Shown here in pieces: positions 27,365 to 35,947 of a stretch of 37,304 nucleotides of DNA. Source of the DNA: Sphingomonas bacterium (lineage in GTDB: Bacteria; Pseudomonadota; Alphaproteobacteria; Sphingomonadales; Sphingomonadaceae). The notes below the pieces were generated by a model, which searched no databases, was not told where the DNA came from, and saw only the letters and a program-made list of their open reading frames with translations. Position numbers and translations under genes: made by a program. The stretch lies in contig NZ_CAHJWJ010000029.1 of NCBI RefSeq assembly GCF_903642285.1, positions 1 through 37,304 on the forward strand, read 5' to 3'. Within the stretch, counting starts at the first letter, position 1. Each line of letters opens with the position of its first letter.

Positions 27365-28120
27365 TCAGCTGCGCGGCAGCCAGTCGGTCGCGACGACCGA
27401 ATAGCGATCGACGAAACCGGTGGCGGCGATCAGCGCGGCTTCGTCGAGCAGCCGCACGCGCTTGCCCATGCGCGCGATCATCCCGCGCCGTTCCATTTCG
27501 CGCAGCGTACGGTTGACGTGCACCTTGGTCAGCCCGGTCGCATCGCCGATATCCGCCTGCGTCAGCGGCATCTCGAACGAGTCGACGATCCCACCGGCGG
27601 TCACGCGCAGTCGTGCGACCATGTCGAGCAGCAACGTCGTCACCCGGTCGATCGCGTTCATCCGCCCGACCGACGTCAGCCGGTCCGCCATCGCGACGCT
27701 TTCCGCCGCCGCGATCGCGTACAGCAGACCGCCCAGCCGCCGTTCGGTCGCGAACAGGTGTCCGAGTGCGACCTTGGGCACCTCCGCCACGGTGCAGTCG
27801 ACGATCGCGGTCAGCGTCGTCGCGGATTGCGACCAGGCGATGCTCGACACGCCCATCAGGTCGCCGGCATAATGGAACCGCACGATCTGCCGCCCGCCCA
27901 TCGCCAACAGCGCCGACGAATGCAGCCAGCCATGTTCGACGACATACATCGCGTCGTTCTGGCCGCCCTCCTGCATCAACGTATCGCCCGGGGCGAGTCG
28001 CCGCGACGGGGCCTGCATCGCCTCGACCGCGGCACGCTCGTCGTCGGTGAGGTCCAGATAGCGTCCCAGGCGATTCAGCAGCGCGCCTCCACCCAGGCTG
28101 ATATGTTCGACATAGTTCAT
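27365..28120 (-). CDS. Crp/Fnr family transcriptional regulator
   Basis: A 251-residue regulator with an N-terminal cyclic-nucleotide-binding-like beta domain (about residues 25-120), a dimerisation helix (about 125-165) and a C-terminal winged helix-turn-helix (about 186-215; LTQADIGDATGLTKVHVNRTL). The N-terminal cysteine cluster of FNR is absent, so an oxygen-sensing iron-sulfur cluster is unlikely; the ligand is unknown. It is divergent from the lactate monooxygenase-like gene (121 bases between starts) and upstream of modABC on the same strand, so either may be its target. The start at 28120 gives the normal N-terminal extension. Confidence 0.9.
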   Translation of the reverse strand: MNYVEHISLGGGALLNRLGRYLDLTDDERAAVEAMQAPSRRLAPGDTLMQEGGQNDAMYVVEHGWLHSSALLAMGGRQIVRFHYAGDLMGVSSIAWSQSATTLTAIVDCTVAEVPKVALGHLFATERRLGGLLYAIAAAESVAMADRLTSVGRMNAIDRVTTLLLDMVARLRVTAGGIVDSFEMPLTQADIGDATGLTKVHVNRTLREMERRGMIARMGKRVRLLDEAALIAATGFVDRYSVVATDWLPRS

Positions 28121-28157
28121 TCATTCAGTCTGCCACGCGGTTGCGCCGGGGACAATG

Positions 28158-28181
28158 CCGCACACGGGGCCGCACACGGGG
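28158..28181. repeat. Tandem 12-base direct repeat in the divergent promoter region
   Basis: CCGCACACGGGG occurs twice in direct succession (28158-28169 and 28170-28181) with no mismatch. It lies between the Crp/Fnr gene and the lactate monooxygenase-like gene, about 60 bases before the latter's start. One turn-length spacing would place two protein sites on roughly the same face of the DNA. Function is unknown. Confidence 0.6.
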
Positions 28182-28241
28182 GCAAACGCGGGCTCGACAA
28201 TCCCGCATCCACGGTGGCAAGCCTCGGCCAGGAGAGGTGCC

Positions 28242-29402
28242 ATGGCGCAATACGGCGATTACCAGACCGCGATCTACGCCGCGGGGCTGTCGGGGGTGGT
28301 GCCGAATATCCCGGTCGACTCGGCGACGCTGGAGCGGCGGGCGATGGCGGCGATGCCGCCCTCGCTCCTGACATATGTCCAGGGCGGGTGCGGCGATGAG
28401 ACGACGCAGGATCGCAACGTCTCCGCCTTCGGTCATTGGGGCATGGTGCCGCGGATGCTGGTCGACACCACGCGCCGCGACCTGTCGATCGCGTTGTTCG
28501 GCCGCACGCTGCCGAGCCCGATCTTCATGGCACCGATCGGCGTGACCGGGATGTGCACGCAGGACGGGCACGGCGACATCGCCGCGGCGCGCGCCTCGGC
28601 AATGACCGGCGTGCCGCTGACCGCCTCCACGCTGTCGAACGATCCGCTGGAAGCGGTCGCGAAGGCGAAGGGCGACACCCCCGGCTGGTTCCAGCTCTAC
28701 ACCCCGCGCGATCCGGACGTCGCCGCCAGTCTGATATCGCGCGCCGAGGCGGCGGGGTATGAGGCGATCGTCGTGACGCTCGACACCTGGGTGACCGGTT
28801 GGCGACCGCGCGATCTGAACACCGCCAATTTCCCGCAATTGCGCGGCCATGTGCTGGAGAATTATTTCAGCGATCCGGTCTTCCGGAAACTGCTCGCCAA
28901 ACCGCCGCGCGACGATCTGCGCGCCGCGATCGGCGCATGGGGGTCGATCTTCGGCAGGGTGCTCACCTGGGACGACATCGCCTGGTTTCGCTCGCTCACC
29001 ACGTTGCCGCTGGTGCTGAAGGGAATCTGCCACCCGGACGACGCGCGCCGCGCCGCGGATGCCGGCGTCGACGCGATCTATTGTTCGAACCATGGCGGTC
29101 GGCAGGCGAATGGCGGAATCGCCGCGATCGACATGCTGGCGGGCGTCGTCGCGGCTGCCGGCGAGGTGCCGGTGCTGTTCGACTCGGGCGTTCGATCGGG
29201 CACCGATGTCGTGAAGGCGCTGGCGATGGGCGCGCGTGCGGTCGGGATCGGGCGGCCCTATTGCTACGGCCTCGCGCTCGGCGGTGCGGAGGGCGCGGCA
29301 CACGTGCTTCGCTGCATCCTCGCGGAGGCGGATCTGCTGATGGCGGTGAACGGCTGGCCGACGATCGCGGATGTACGGGCAGCGGGCGTGATGCGGGTTT
29401 AG
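28242..29402 (+). CDS. FMN-dependent alpha-hydroxy acid oxidase, lactate 2-monooxygenase-like
   Basis: A 386-residue TIM-barrel flavoprotein. The active-site His is H284 in SNHGGRQ, and the FMN-phosphate segment GVRSGTDVVKALAMGARAVG follows. Segments WFQLYTPRDPD and VVTLDTWVTGWRPRDL, and the inserted ENYFSDPVFRKLL loop, resemble lactate 2-monooxygenase of mycobacteria (lactate plus O2 to acetate, CO2 and water) more than LldD or glycolate oxidase. Substrate remains inferred. ATG 28242 is preceded by AGGAGAGG; a frame from 28155 would add 29 odd residues containing the 12-base repeat. It is divergent from the Crp/Fnr regulator, a possible controller. Confidence 0.85.
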   Translation: MAQYGDYQTAIYAAGLSGVVPNIPVDSATLERRAMAAMPPSLLTYVQGGCGDETTQDRNVSAFGHWGMVPRMLVDTTRRDLSIALFGRTLPSPIFMAPIGVTGMCTQDGHGDIAAARASAMTGVPLTASTLSNDPLEAVAKAKGDTPGWFQLYTPRDPDVAASLISRAEAAGYEAIVVTLDTWVTGWRPRDLNTANFPQLRGHVLENYFSDPVFRKLLAKPPRDDLRAAIGAWGSIFGRVLTWDDIAWFRSLTTLPLVLKGICHPDDARRAADAGVDAIYCSNHGGRQANGGIAAIDMLAGVVAAAGEVPVLFDSGVRSGTDVVKALAMGARAVGIGRPYCYGLALGGAEGAAHVLRCILAEADLLMAVNGWPTIADVRAAGVMRV

Positions 29403-29430
29403 GAGGTGAGCCTCACCGTTCCTTATCTTC

Positions 29431-29533
29431 CCCTTCCCGGCGAAGGCCGGGGCCCGGTTGCGGGATGCGATCAAGGGGTCCCGCTTCGTCTCCACGACCT
29501 TCGCGCCGGTGCCCCGGCCTTCGCCGGGGAGGG
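29431..29533. repeat. Intergenic palindromic repeat between lactate monooxygenase and TonB receptor genes
   Basis: Left arm 29431-29455 and right arm 29509-29533 are inverted copies, 2 mismatches in 25, with core CCCGGCGAAGGCCGGGGC. The loop of 53 bases is itself partly self-complementary. It begins 28 bases after the oxidase stop and ends three bases before an in-frame ATG (29536) of the receptor frame, so its right arm supplies a GGGGAGGG resembling a ribosome binding site. It may also end the upstream transcript. Confidence 0.75.
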
Positions 29534-29604
29534 TAATGATTGCAACGCATTCCCTACCTTTGCCACCCCTTGCCCCCCGCTACCCCAAAGGCCATGCGCC
29601 ACCG

Positions 29605-31629
29605 GTGAACCGCCCGCTCCTTCCCCTCGCATTGCTCGCCGCTGCGCTACCGACCGCAGGAACCGCGCAAACCACCCCCGCGGACCCCGCCGCCATACCC
29701 GACATCGTCGTCCTCGGCCGCGGGCTGGACCTCCCCCCCGGCACCCCCGCCTACGGCACGACGATCATCGGCCGCGACCGGCTCACGGGCGATGCATCGG
29801 GCCGGGTCGAGGACGTGCTGTCCGACGTCGCCGGCCTCGCGCAGTTCCGCCGATCGGACAGCCGATCGGCCAACCCGTCGGCGCAGGGGATCACGCTCCG
29901 CTCGCTCGGCGGGAACGCGACCAGCCGGACGCTCGTGTTGCTCGACGGCATACCGATCGCGGACCCGTTCTTCGGCTATATCCCGTTCAACGCGCTGTCG
30001 CCCGAACGCCTGTCCGCGGTCCGCGTCACCCGCGGCGGCGGCACCGGCGCGTTCGGCGCGGGCGCGGTCGCCGGGACGATCGAATTCGTCAGCGCTGGCC
30101 GCGCCGACCTGCCGCTCGTCAGCGGCGAGGCGGCCTATGGCAGCTATAATTCGCAACAGATCGCCGCGACCGTCTCGCCCGACATCGGCGCGGGCTATGT
30201 CTCGCTGTTCGGGCGATACGAACGGTCGGACGGCTTCCAGACCACCCCCGTCGACGAGCGCGTCGCCGCCACCGTCCCGGCCGCGTACCGCGACTGGACC
30301 ACCGGCTTCCGTGCGGTCGCGCCGATCGATGCGCAGACCGAATTGCAGGCGAGCGGCACGATCCTGCGCGACGACCGCGTCCTGCGCTTCGCCGGCGCGA
30401 CCTCGTCGTCGGACGCTGAGGACGCCAGCATCCGCCTGATCCACCGCGGCGACTGGCAGGTCGATGCGCTCGCCTATGTCCAGGCCCGCGATTTCGCCAA
30501 CAAGGTCGTCAGCGCGACGACGTTCCAGTTGACCTTGGACCAGCGCCACACTCCTTCGACCGGCATCGGCGGCAAGCTCGAGCTTCGCCCCCCGGTCGGT
30601 CCCGACCATGTCCTGCGCATCGGCATCGACGCACGCCGCGCCGACGGCACGCTGTACGAGGACGCCTATGGTGCCGCCGGTGCGATCACAGCGCGGCGGA
30701 CCGCGGGCGGCGAGACGAGCACGACGGGCGCGTTCGCCGAGGACGACTGGACGATCGGCCGACTGGTGCTGACCGGCGGCGGCCGAGTGGACCGGTGGAC
30801 GATCGATGACGGCTTCTTCCGCCAGACGACGGCGACCGGCACGCCGACGATCACCAGCGCCTATCCCGACCGCGACGGCACGATCGGTACCGGGCGCGTC
30901 GGCGCATTGCTCCATGCCGCCTCCGCGATCGATCTGCGCGCTGCCGCCTATACCGGCTTCCGCGTGCCGACGCTGAACGAGCTGTACCGGCCGTTCGTCG
31001 TCTTCCCGATCACCACGCAGGCGAATGCGGACCTGAAGCTGGAGCGGCTGAAGGGTGTCGAGGGCGGCGTCGATCTCCAACCGGCCCGCTGGCTGTCGCT
31101 GTCGCTGACCGGCTTCTACAACCGATTGGAGGACGCGGTCGCCAACGTCACGATCGGTACCAATCTGCGCCAGCGCCAGAATGTCGACGCGATCGTCGCG
31201 AAGGGGATCGAGGCGTCGGTCGACCTCCGTCGCGGCGCGGTATCGCTGACCGGCTCCTACGCCTTCGACGACAGCCACGTGCGGGCGACCGGCCTCCAGT
31301 CGCAATTGGATGGCCTCGCCCCCGCGCAGAGCCCCCGCCACGCCGCCGGCGCGACGCTGGCCTGGGCCCCCGCAAATGGGCCGTCGCTGTCGGGCACGCT
31401 GCGCTATGTCGGCGCGCAATATGAGGACGATCTGCAGACCGCGATCCTTCCGCCCGCAACGGTGTTCGATGCGGTCGCGGGTGTCCCGGTCGGCCACGGC
31501 GTATCGATCGTGGCGCGCGCCGAAAACCTGTTCGATGCAACCGTGGTCACGCGCAATTCGGGGGGCTCCATCGACCTGGGCACCCCGCGTACGCTATGGA
31601 TCGGCGTGCGATTCGGGAGAGTGCGATGA
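29605..31629 (+). CDS. TonB-dependent outer-membrane receptor (BtuB-like)
   Basis: A 674-residue outer-membrane transporter. The N-terminus from GTG 29605 is a signal peptide (cleavage near TAQT), then a TonB-box-like DIVVLG, then a plug domain ([33 protein letters not shown]) and a 22-strand barrel with [13 protein letters not shown]. The plug and length fit the cobalamin/siderophore receptor class, but no B12 riboswitch or transport partners are seen, so the ligand is unknown. ATG 29536, with a better-looking ribosome site inside the palindrome, would give 23 extra residues before the signal. The last strand is followed by GRVR rather than ending in Phe. Its stop overlaps the acs start (ATGA). 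Confidence 0.88.
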   Translation: MNRPLLPLALLAAALPTAGTAQTTPADPAAIPDIVVLGRGLDLPPGTPAYGTTIIGRDRLTGDASGRVEDVLSDVAGLAQFRRSDSRSANPSAQGITLRSLGGNATSRTLVLLDGIPIADPFFGYIPFNALSPERLSAVRVTRGGGTGAFGAGAVAGTIEFVSAGRADLPLVSGEAAYGSYNSQQIAATVSPDIGAGYVSLFGRYERSDGFQTTPVDERVAATVPAAYRDWTTGFRAVAPIDAQTELQASGTILRDDRVLRFAGATSSSDAEDASIRLIHRGDWQVDALAYVQARDFANKVVSATTFQLTLDQRHTPSTGIGGKLELRPPVGPDHVLRIGIDARRADGTLYEDAYGAAGAITARRTAGGETSTTGAFAEDDWTIGRLVLTGGGRVDRWTIDDGFFRQTTATGTPTITSAYPDRDGTIGTGRVGALLHAASAIDLRAAAYTGFRVPTLNELYRPFVVFPITTQANADLKLERLKGVEGGVDLQPARWLSLSLTGFYNRLEDAVANVTIGTNLRQRQNVDAIVAKGIEASVDLRRGAVSLTGSYAFDDSHVRATGLQSQLDGLAPAQSPRHAAGATLAWAPANGPSLSGTLRYVGAQYEDDLQTAILPPATVFDAVAGVPVGHGVSIVARAENLFDATVVTRNSGGSIDLGTPRTLWIGVRFGRVR

Positions 31630-33554
31630 GCGGCGAGATGGTGCCGGTGCCGGCATGGGCAGCGGAGACCGGGATCGATGCGGACGATTATGCTGCGCTC
31701 TATGCTGCGGCGGAACAGACGCCGACCCGCTTCTGGCTGGACGTGGCGACGCGACTCGACTGGACGCAGCCGCCGAGCGTCGCCGATGACAGCAGCTTCG
31801 CCGAAGCCGACTTCCGCGTCCGCTGGTTCGCCGACGGTACGCTGAACGTGGCCGCGAATTGCCTCGACCGGCATCTGGCCGAACGCGGCGGTCAGACCGC
31901 GATCGTCTGGGAACCCGACGAACCGTCCGAAGCTTCGCGCACGCTCACCTACCGCGAACTCCATGCCGTGGTCTGCCGCTTCGCCAATGTCCTGAAGCAC
32001 GCCGGTGCGACCAAGGGTACGCGGGTCACGCTCTACATGCCGATGATCCCCGAAGCGGCGATCGCGATGCTGGCCTGTGCGCGGATCGGTGCGGTGCATT
32101 CGGTGGTGTTCGCCGGCTTCTCCCCCGACGCGCTCGCCGGGCGGATCACCGATTGCGGCTCCACGATCCTCGTCACCGCGGACGAGGGCCGGCGCGGCGG
32201 CAAGCGCGTGCCGCTGAAGGCGAATGCCGACAAGGCCGCCGCGCTCGCCCCCGTCCTCGAACGCATGATCGTCGTCCGCGCGACCGGCGCGGAAGTGGCG
32301 ATGACCGAGGGTCGCGACATCTGGTATCACGAGGCCGACGTCGCCGACGACTGTCCGGCGGTCGCGATGAACGCGGAGGACCCGCTGTTCATCCTCTACA
32401 CCTCGGGCTCGACCGGCAAACCCAAAGGCGTCGTCCACACCAGCGGCGGCTATCTGTTATGGGCGAACCTGACGCACGCATGGTGCTTCGATCCGCGCCC
32501 GGACGAGATTTTCTGGTGCGCGGCCGATGTCGGCTGGGTCACCGGGCACAGCTATATCGTCTACGGCCCGCTCTCCAACGGCTGCACGACATTGATGTAC
32601 GAGGGCGTCCCCAACTGGCCGACACCCAGCCGCATCTGGGAAGTCATCGACCGCCACCAGGTCGCCACCCTGTTCACCGCGCCGACCGTGCTGCGCGCGC
32701 TGATGCGCGAGGGCGATGCGCCCGTCGCGCGTACCAGCCGCGCCTCGCTTCGGCTGCTCGGTTCGGTGGGCGAGCCGATCAATCCCGAGGCATGGCGCTG
32801 GTATCATCATGTCGTCGGCGGCGATCGCTGCCCGATCATCGACATGTGGTGGCAGACCGAGACGGGCGCGGGCATGATCGCTCCCCTGCCCGGCGCGACG
32901 CCGCTCAAGCCGGGCTCCGCGACCACGCCGCTGCCCGGCGTGTTCCCGCAGATCGTCGACAATGACGGCGTGGTGCAGGACGGCGCGGCGGAGGGGCCGC
33001 TGGTGATCGCGAAGAGTTGGCCGGGACAGATGCGCGGCGTTTGGGGCGATGCCGAACGGTTCTTCGAAACCTATTTCCGCGCCTTCCCCGGCAAATATTT
33101 CACCGGCGACGGCGCGCGGCGCGACGGCGACGGCTATTACTGGATCACCGGGCGGATCGACGATGTCATCAACGTGTCCGGCCACCGCATGGGCACCGCC
33201 GAGGTCGAGAGCGCATTGGTGCTGCACGAACATGTCGCCGAGGCCGCCGTCGTCGGCTTCCCGCACGACATCAAGGGGCAGGGCATCTATGCCTATGTCA
33301 CGCTGAACGCAGGCCAGGAGGCGTCGGACGACCTGCGCCGGACCTTGATCGGGTGGGTGCGGAACGAGATCGGCCCGATCGCCGCGCCCGACGTCATCCA
33401 GTTCGCCCCCGGCCTGCCCAAGACGCGGTCTGGCAAGATCATGCGCCGCATCCTGCGCAAGATCGCGGAGGGCGACGTCTCGACGCTCGGCGACACCTCG
33501 ACGCTTGCCGATCCCGCGGTGGTGGACGATCTGGTCGCGAACCGGGCGCGCTGA
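31626..33554 (+). CDS. acs: Acetyl-CoA synthetase (AMP-forming)
   Basis: A 642-residue enzyme making acetyl-CoA from acetate, ATP and CoA. The P-loop [12 protein letters not shown], the WWQTETG motif (whose Trp limits the pocket to acetate), the [17 protein letters not shown] hinge, and the A10 motif [12 protein letters not shown] are present; K604 corresponds to the regulatory acetylation Lys (K609 in Salmonella Acs). The ATG at 31626 overlaps the stop of the TonB-dependent receptor (ATGA), an unusual partner. A longer frame from 31596 lies inside the receptor gene. Propionate activity cannot be excluded. Confidence 0.94.
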   Translation: MSGEMVPVPAWAAETGIDADDYAALYAAAEQTPTRFWLDVATRLDWTQPPSVADDSSFAEADFRVRWFADGTLNVAANCLDRHLAERGGQTAIVWEPDEPSEASRTLTYRELHAVVCRFANVLKHAGATKGTRVTLYMPMIPEAAIAMLACARIGAVHSVVFAGFSPDALAGRITDCGSTILVTADEGRRGGKRVPLKANADKAAALAPVLERMIVVRATGAEVAMTEGRDIWYHEADVADDCPAVAMNAEDPLFILYTSGSTGKPKGVVHTSGGYLLWANLTHAWCFDPRPDEIFWCAADVGWVTGHSYIVYGPLSNGCTTLMYEGVPNWPTPSRIWEVIDRHQVATLFTAPTVLRALMREGDAPVARTSRASLRLLGSVGEPINPEAWRWYHHVVGGDRCPIIDMWWQTETGAGMIAPLPGATPLKPGSATTPLPGVFPQIVDNDGVVQDGAAEGPLVIAKSWPGQMRGVWGDAERFFETYFRAFPGKYFTGDGARRDGDGYYWITGRIDDVINVSGHRMGTAEVESALVLHEHVAEAAVVGFPHDIKGQGIYAYVTLNAGQEASDDLRRTLIGWVRNEIGPIAAPDVIQFAPGLPKTRSGKIMRRILRKIAEGDVSTLGDTSTLADPAVVDDLVANRAR

Positions 33555-33596
33555 CCGGCGCTTGCCCCGGCCGCGCATTCCGGCGAAGGGGTATTC

Positions 33597-34151
33597 ATGT
33601 CCATCCTGTCCGACCGCTGGATCCGCGAGGCTGCGCTCAGTCGCGGCATGATCGAACCCTTTGTCGACGCCCAGCGGCGCGACGGCTGTATCAGCTACGG
33701 CCTGTCCTCCTACGGCTATGACGCGCGGGTCGCGGACGAGTTCAAGATCTTCACCAATATCGACAGCGTCATCGTCGACCCGAAGGATTTCGCCGCGAAC
33801 AGCTTCGTCGATCGCAAGACCGATTGCTGCATCATCCCCCCGAACAGCTTCGCGTTGGCCCGCACTGTCGAATATTTCCGCGTACCCCGCGACATACTGG
33901 TCATCTGCCTCGGCAAATCGACCTATGCGCGGTGCGGGATCATCGTGAATGTCACCCCGCTGGAGCCCGGCTGGGAGGGGCACGTCACGCTCGAATTCTC
34001 CAACACCACGCCGCTACCGGCGAAGGTCTACGCCAACGAAGGCGCGTGCCAGTTCCTGTTCCTGCAAGGCAACGAGCCGTGCGAGGTGAGCTACGCGGAC
34101 CGCGCGGGGAAATATATGGGTCAGCGCGGAGTGACGTTGCCGAAGCTGTAA
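33597..34151 (+). CDS. dcd: dCTP deaminase
   Basis: A 184-residue homotrimeric enzyme that deaminates dCTP to dUTP for thymidylate synthesis. The family segments [20 protein letters not shown] (about residues 33-52), [20 protein letters not shown] and [12 protein letters not shown] are fully conserved, including the catalytic Glu of the last motif. Length fits the alphaproteobacterial form. AGGGG precedes the ATG by about 7 bases. It lies 42 bases after acs, possibly cotranscribed, but is functionally unrelated. Confidence 0.96.
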   Translation: MSILSDRWIREAALSRGMIEPFVDAQRRDGCISYGLSSYGYDARVADEFKIFTNIDSVIVDPKDFAANSFVDRKTDCCIIPPNSFALARTVEYFRVPRDILVICLGKSTYARCGIIVNVTPLEPGWEGHVTLEFSNTTPLPAKVYANEGACQFLFLQGNEPCEVSYADRAGKYMGQRGVTLPKL

Positions 34152-34178
34152 GAGTGCGACAGGCGGGAAGGCGAACGG

Positions 34179-34206
34179 CCAGCCTCATCCCCCTGGCGCA
34201 GGCTGG
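34179..34206. terminator. Hairpin downstream of dcd, possibly a decayed palindromic repeat
   Basis: CCAGCCT (34179-34185) and AGGCTGG (34200-34206) form a 7-pair stem with a 14-base loop, 27 bases after the dcd stop. There is no U-tract. The sequence around it (CCTGGCGCAGGCTGGGGCCC) is reminiscent of one arm of the palindrome at 29431-29533, so it may be a degenerate copy. Confidence 0.35.
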
Positions 34207-34346
34207 GGCCCGGCGGCGAGACGGTCGCGACGGGCGCTGTCGCTCCGCTACGGTCAACTCGGCATAGCGGCAATGGTACGCTTGCATAAGCGGCTAATTG
34301 GTTCGCCCATCAGTGCGAGCCCGGCCGAACGTCTGTAATTGGGTGG

Positions 34347-34745
34347 TTAGCTGTCGTTCGTCCGCTGTCTAAAAGGAAACCGGAACAGTGCCAGCGCAAC
34401 CGATAATATGATTATTGGTAGCCCGAGATAAATTCCCACAACGAGTATCGCACCGATAAAACCCCCTTCTTCCGAAGGAAAGAAAAATAGCGAGGTCAGG
34501 CCTATGAAGATCAATATCGCGCCGATCCGAATAATGGATACAACAAGCGTCTCCCGAAGGCGGCGACGTAGTCCTATCGCGTGCCTAACGCTCCACCAAT
34601 TAGCAAAAGCAAACACTAGTATGTAGAGCGACAATATCAATTTGTCTTGAAAAAGCGTAAAGTATTCTGAGAAGATTAGGAAGATAAAAAGGCCGCATAA
34701 TAGCAGCCGGTCCCCAATCCCATTTTGCTTGAAAATTGTTCCCAT
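34347..34745 (-). CDS. Hypothetical membrane protein of low GC content
   Basis: A 132-residue protein I do not recognise. It is strongly hydrophobic, with about four helices (roughly residues 12-32, 36-53, 70-90 and 94-118), and positively charged loops such as RRRLRETL that suggest an inner-membrane protein. By eye the gene is near 45% GC with AT-ending codons, clearly unlike its neighbours, and the flanking bases back to about 34280 share this composition. No partner gene is adjacent. It may be a recent acquisition; the coherent hydrophobic pattern argues for a real protein. Confidence 0.6.
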   Translation of the reverse strand: MGTIFKQNGIGDRLLLCGLFIFLIFSEYFTLFQDKLILSLYILVFAFANWWSVRHAIGLRRRLRETLVVSIIRIGAILIFIGLTSLFFFPSEEGGFIGAILVVGIYLGLPIIILSVALALFRFPFRQRTNDS

Positions 34746-34842
34746 GCGCGGTTTATGCCCGAAAGCCTCAAAGAGGCAACGTCTGGTATTGGGCGAAAGC
34801 GGTCGTCCGGCAGTCCTGCTTTTGCGTCGTGCATCACCCAGA

Positions 34843-34873
34843 CGAAAAAGGGCGGCCCCCGCAGGAGCCGCCC
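34843..34873 (-). terminator. Intrinsic terminator of the tonB-exbB-exbD-exbD operon
   Basis: On the minus strand GGGCGGC pairs with GCCGCCC around a 10-base loop, followed at once by TTTTT. It lies 28 bases after the stop of the last exbD gene. Stem and U-run make it the clearest intrinsic terminator in the window. Confidence 0.8.
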
Positions 34874-34900
34874 CGGCCGGTCGAATCCAACCGCCACCGA

Positions 34901-35326
34901 TCAGAAGTCGTTGAAATACTGCTCGTTGCCGATGAAGCCGAGCTTCGACACCGAAGACCGCTTTATGACCGCCAGGGTCCGGTCGACGACGTCGTACTTC
35001 GCGTTAGGATCGGGCTGGAAGTGCAGTTCCGGCTCCGGGTTCATCTGCGTCGTCTGGTCAAGATACTGACGCAGCGTCATATCGTCCACCGGAACGCCGT
35101 TCCACGCGACGGTGCCGGCGGCGTCGATCGATACCTTGTTCTTCTGCGCATCGATCGGCGGCGGGTTGTTCTGCGTATTGGACGGAAGGTCGACCTTCAC
35201 CGCGTGCGTCTGGATCGGGATGGTGATGATGAACATGATGAGGAGCACGAGCAGGACGTCGATCAACGGCGTCATGTTCATTTCCATCATCGGCTCGCCA
35301 TCTTCGCGGCCGCCGCTCATTGCCAT
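34901..35326 (-). CDS. exbD: ExbD/TolR family biopolymer transport protein, second copy
   Basis: A 141-residue inner-membrane protein with one N-terminal helix (about residues 18-39; NMTPLIDVLLVLLIMFIIT) containing the membrane Asp essential for proton use in ExbD, followed by a periplasmic domain. It pairs with ExbB and TonB to energise outer-membrane receptors. It has no cysteines, unlike the first copy, and has a distinct Asn/Pro-rich linker (SNTQNNPPPIDAQKN). It follows the first exbD by 33 bases and precedes the operon terminator. A TolR role is less likely, as there is no tolA/tolB nearby. Confidence 0.93.
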   Translation of the reverse strand: MAMSGGREDGEPMMEMNMTPLIDVLLVLLIMFIITIPIQTHAVKVDLPSNTQNNPPPIDAQKNKVSIDAAGTVAWNGVPVDDMTLRQYLDQTTQMNPEPELHFQPDPNAKYDVVDRTLAVIKRSSVSKLGFIGNEQYFNDF

Positions 35327-35359
35327 AGCATTATACTCCTGATGTCACGGGGCGGGGCG

Positions 35360-35839
35360 TCACAGACGCACCACGCCTTCGCCCGGAGGCGGTTCGGAAA
35401 TGAAGCCGACCTTGGCGAAACCGGCCTGCTGCATCGTGTAGATCGCACCGCCGATGCACTTGTACGGCGTGTTCACGTCGCCGCGGATATGCGCTTCGGG
35501 CAGTTCGAGATCGGGATTGCCGACGCCGCCCTGCCGCGCGATCTCCGCCTTCAACTTGGCGACCGCCCGGTCGAGCAGTTCCTGGTGGGTCACCGGGGAC
35601 ACGCCCCAATAGACCAGACAGGTGCCGTCCGGCTTGCTGGTGATCGCCAGCGAGACGTTCTCGGGCTTGGTGGTGGTCGGGTCGAAGCGCACGTTCGGAA
35701 GCTTCAGCTTCACAGCCTGTACGGCGACGGTCGCGGTCACCAGGAAGATTATGAGAAGCACCAGCATGACGTCGACGAGCGGCGTCGTGTTGATATCCGA
35801 AATCGGGGTTTCGGTGGAACCGGCAATGCCCATCGCCAT
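35360..35839 (-). CDS. exbD: ExbD/TolR family biopolymer transport protein, first copy
   Basis: A 159-residue ExbD with the helix segment NTTPLVDVMLVLLIIFLVTA (about residues 17-36), including the conserved Asp, then a periplasmic domain about 20 residues longer than the second copy. Two cysteines (GTCLVYWG and PYKCIGG) could form a periplasmic disulfide. It acts in the TonB complex to couple proton motive force to receptor opening. It is separated from exbB by 108 bases holding two hairpins, which may set its level relative to ExbB. Confidence 0.93.
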   Translation of the reverse strand: MAMGIAGSTETPISDINTTPLVDVMLVLLIIFLVTATVAVQAVKLKLPNVRFDPTTTKPENVSLAITSKPDGTCLVYWGVSPVTHQELLDRAVAKLKAEIARQGGVGNPDLELPEAHIRGDVNTPYKCIGGAIYTMQQAGFAKVGFISEPPPGEGVVRL

Positions 35840-35875
35840 ATGCGAATGATCCTATTTCTTACCGTGTTTCGAGTC

Positions 35876-35935
35876 CCCGGTACAGAGGCCGGGAACCGTA
35901 TCGTCCGGTATCGGCACCGATGCGCCGATACCGGA
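35876..35935. promoter_or_regulatory. Two hairpins between exbB and the first exbD
   Basis: The larger hairpin has perfect 12-base arms, TCCGGTATCGGC (35904-35915) and GCCGATACCGGA (35924-35935), around an 8-base loop. A smaller one pairs CCCGG (35876-35880) with CCGGG (35889-35893). Neither is followed by a U-run, so read-through into exbD is expected. They could protect the upstream exbB mRNA or partly attenuate the exbD genes. Confidence 0.65.
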
Positions 35936-35947
35936 TGATCCTGTTGG

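Noticed and set aside
29403..29604. Cobalamin riboswitch before the BtuB-like receptor
   Set aside because: The leader is short and is occupied by the palindrome; no B12-box-like sequence was seen.
29647..31497. 616-codon minus-strand open frame opposite the TonB-dependent receptor
   Set aside because: It is Arg/Ala/Asp-rich, has no family features, and lies opposite a clear plug-and-barrel protein.
32457..33983. 508-codon minus-strand open frame opposite acs and dcd
   Set aside because: It covers two conserved genes in reverse and shows no domain.
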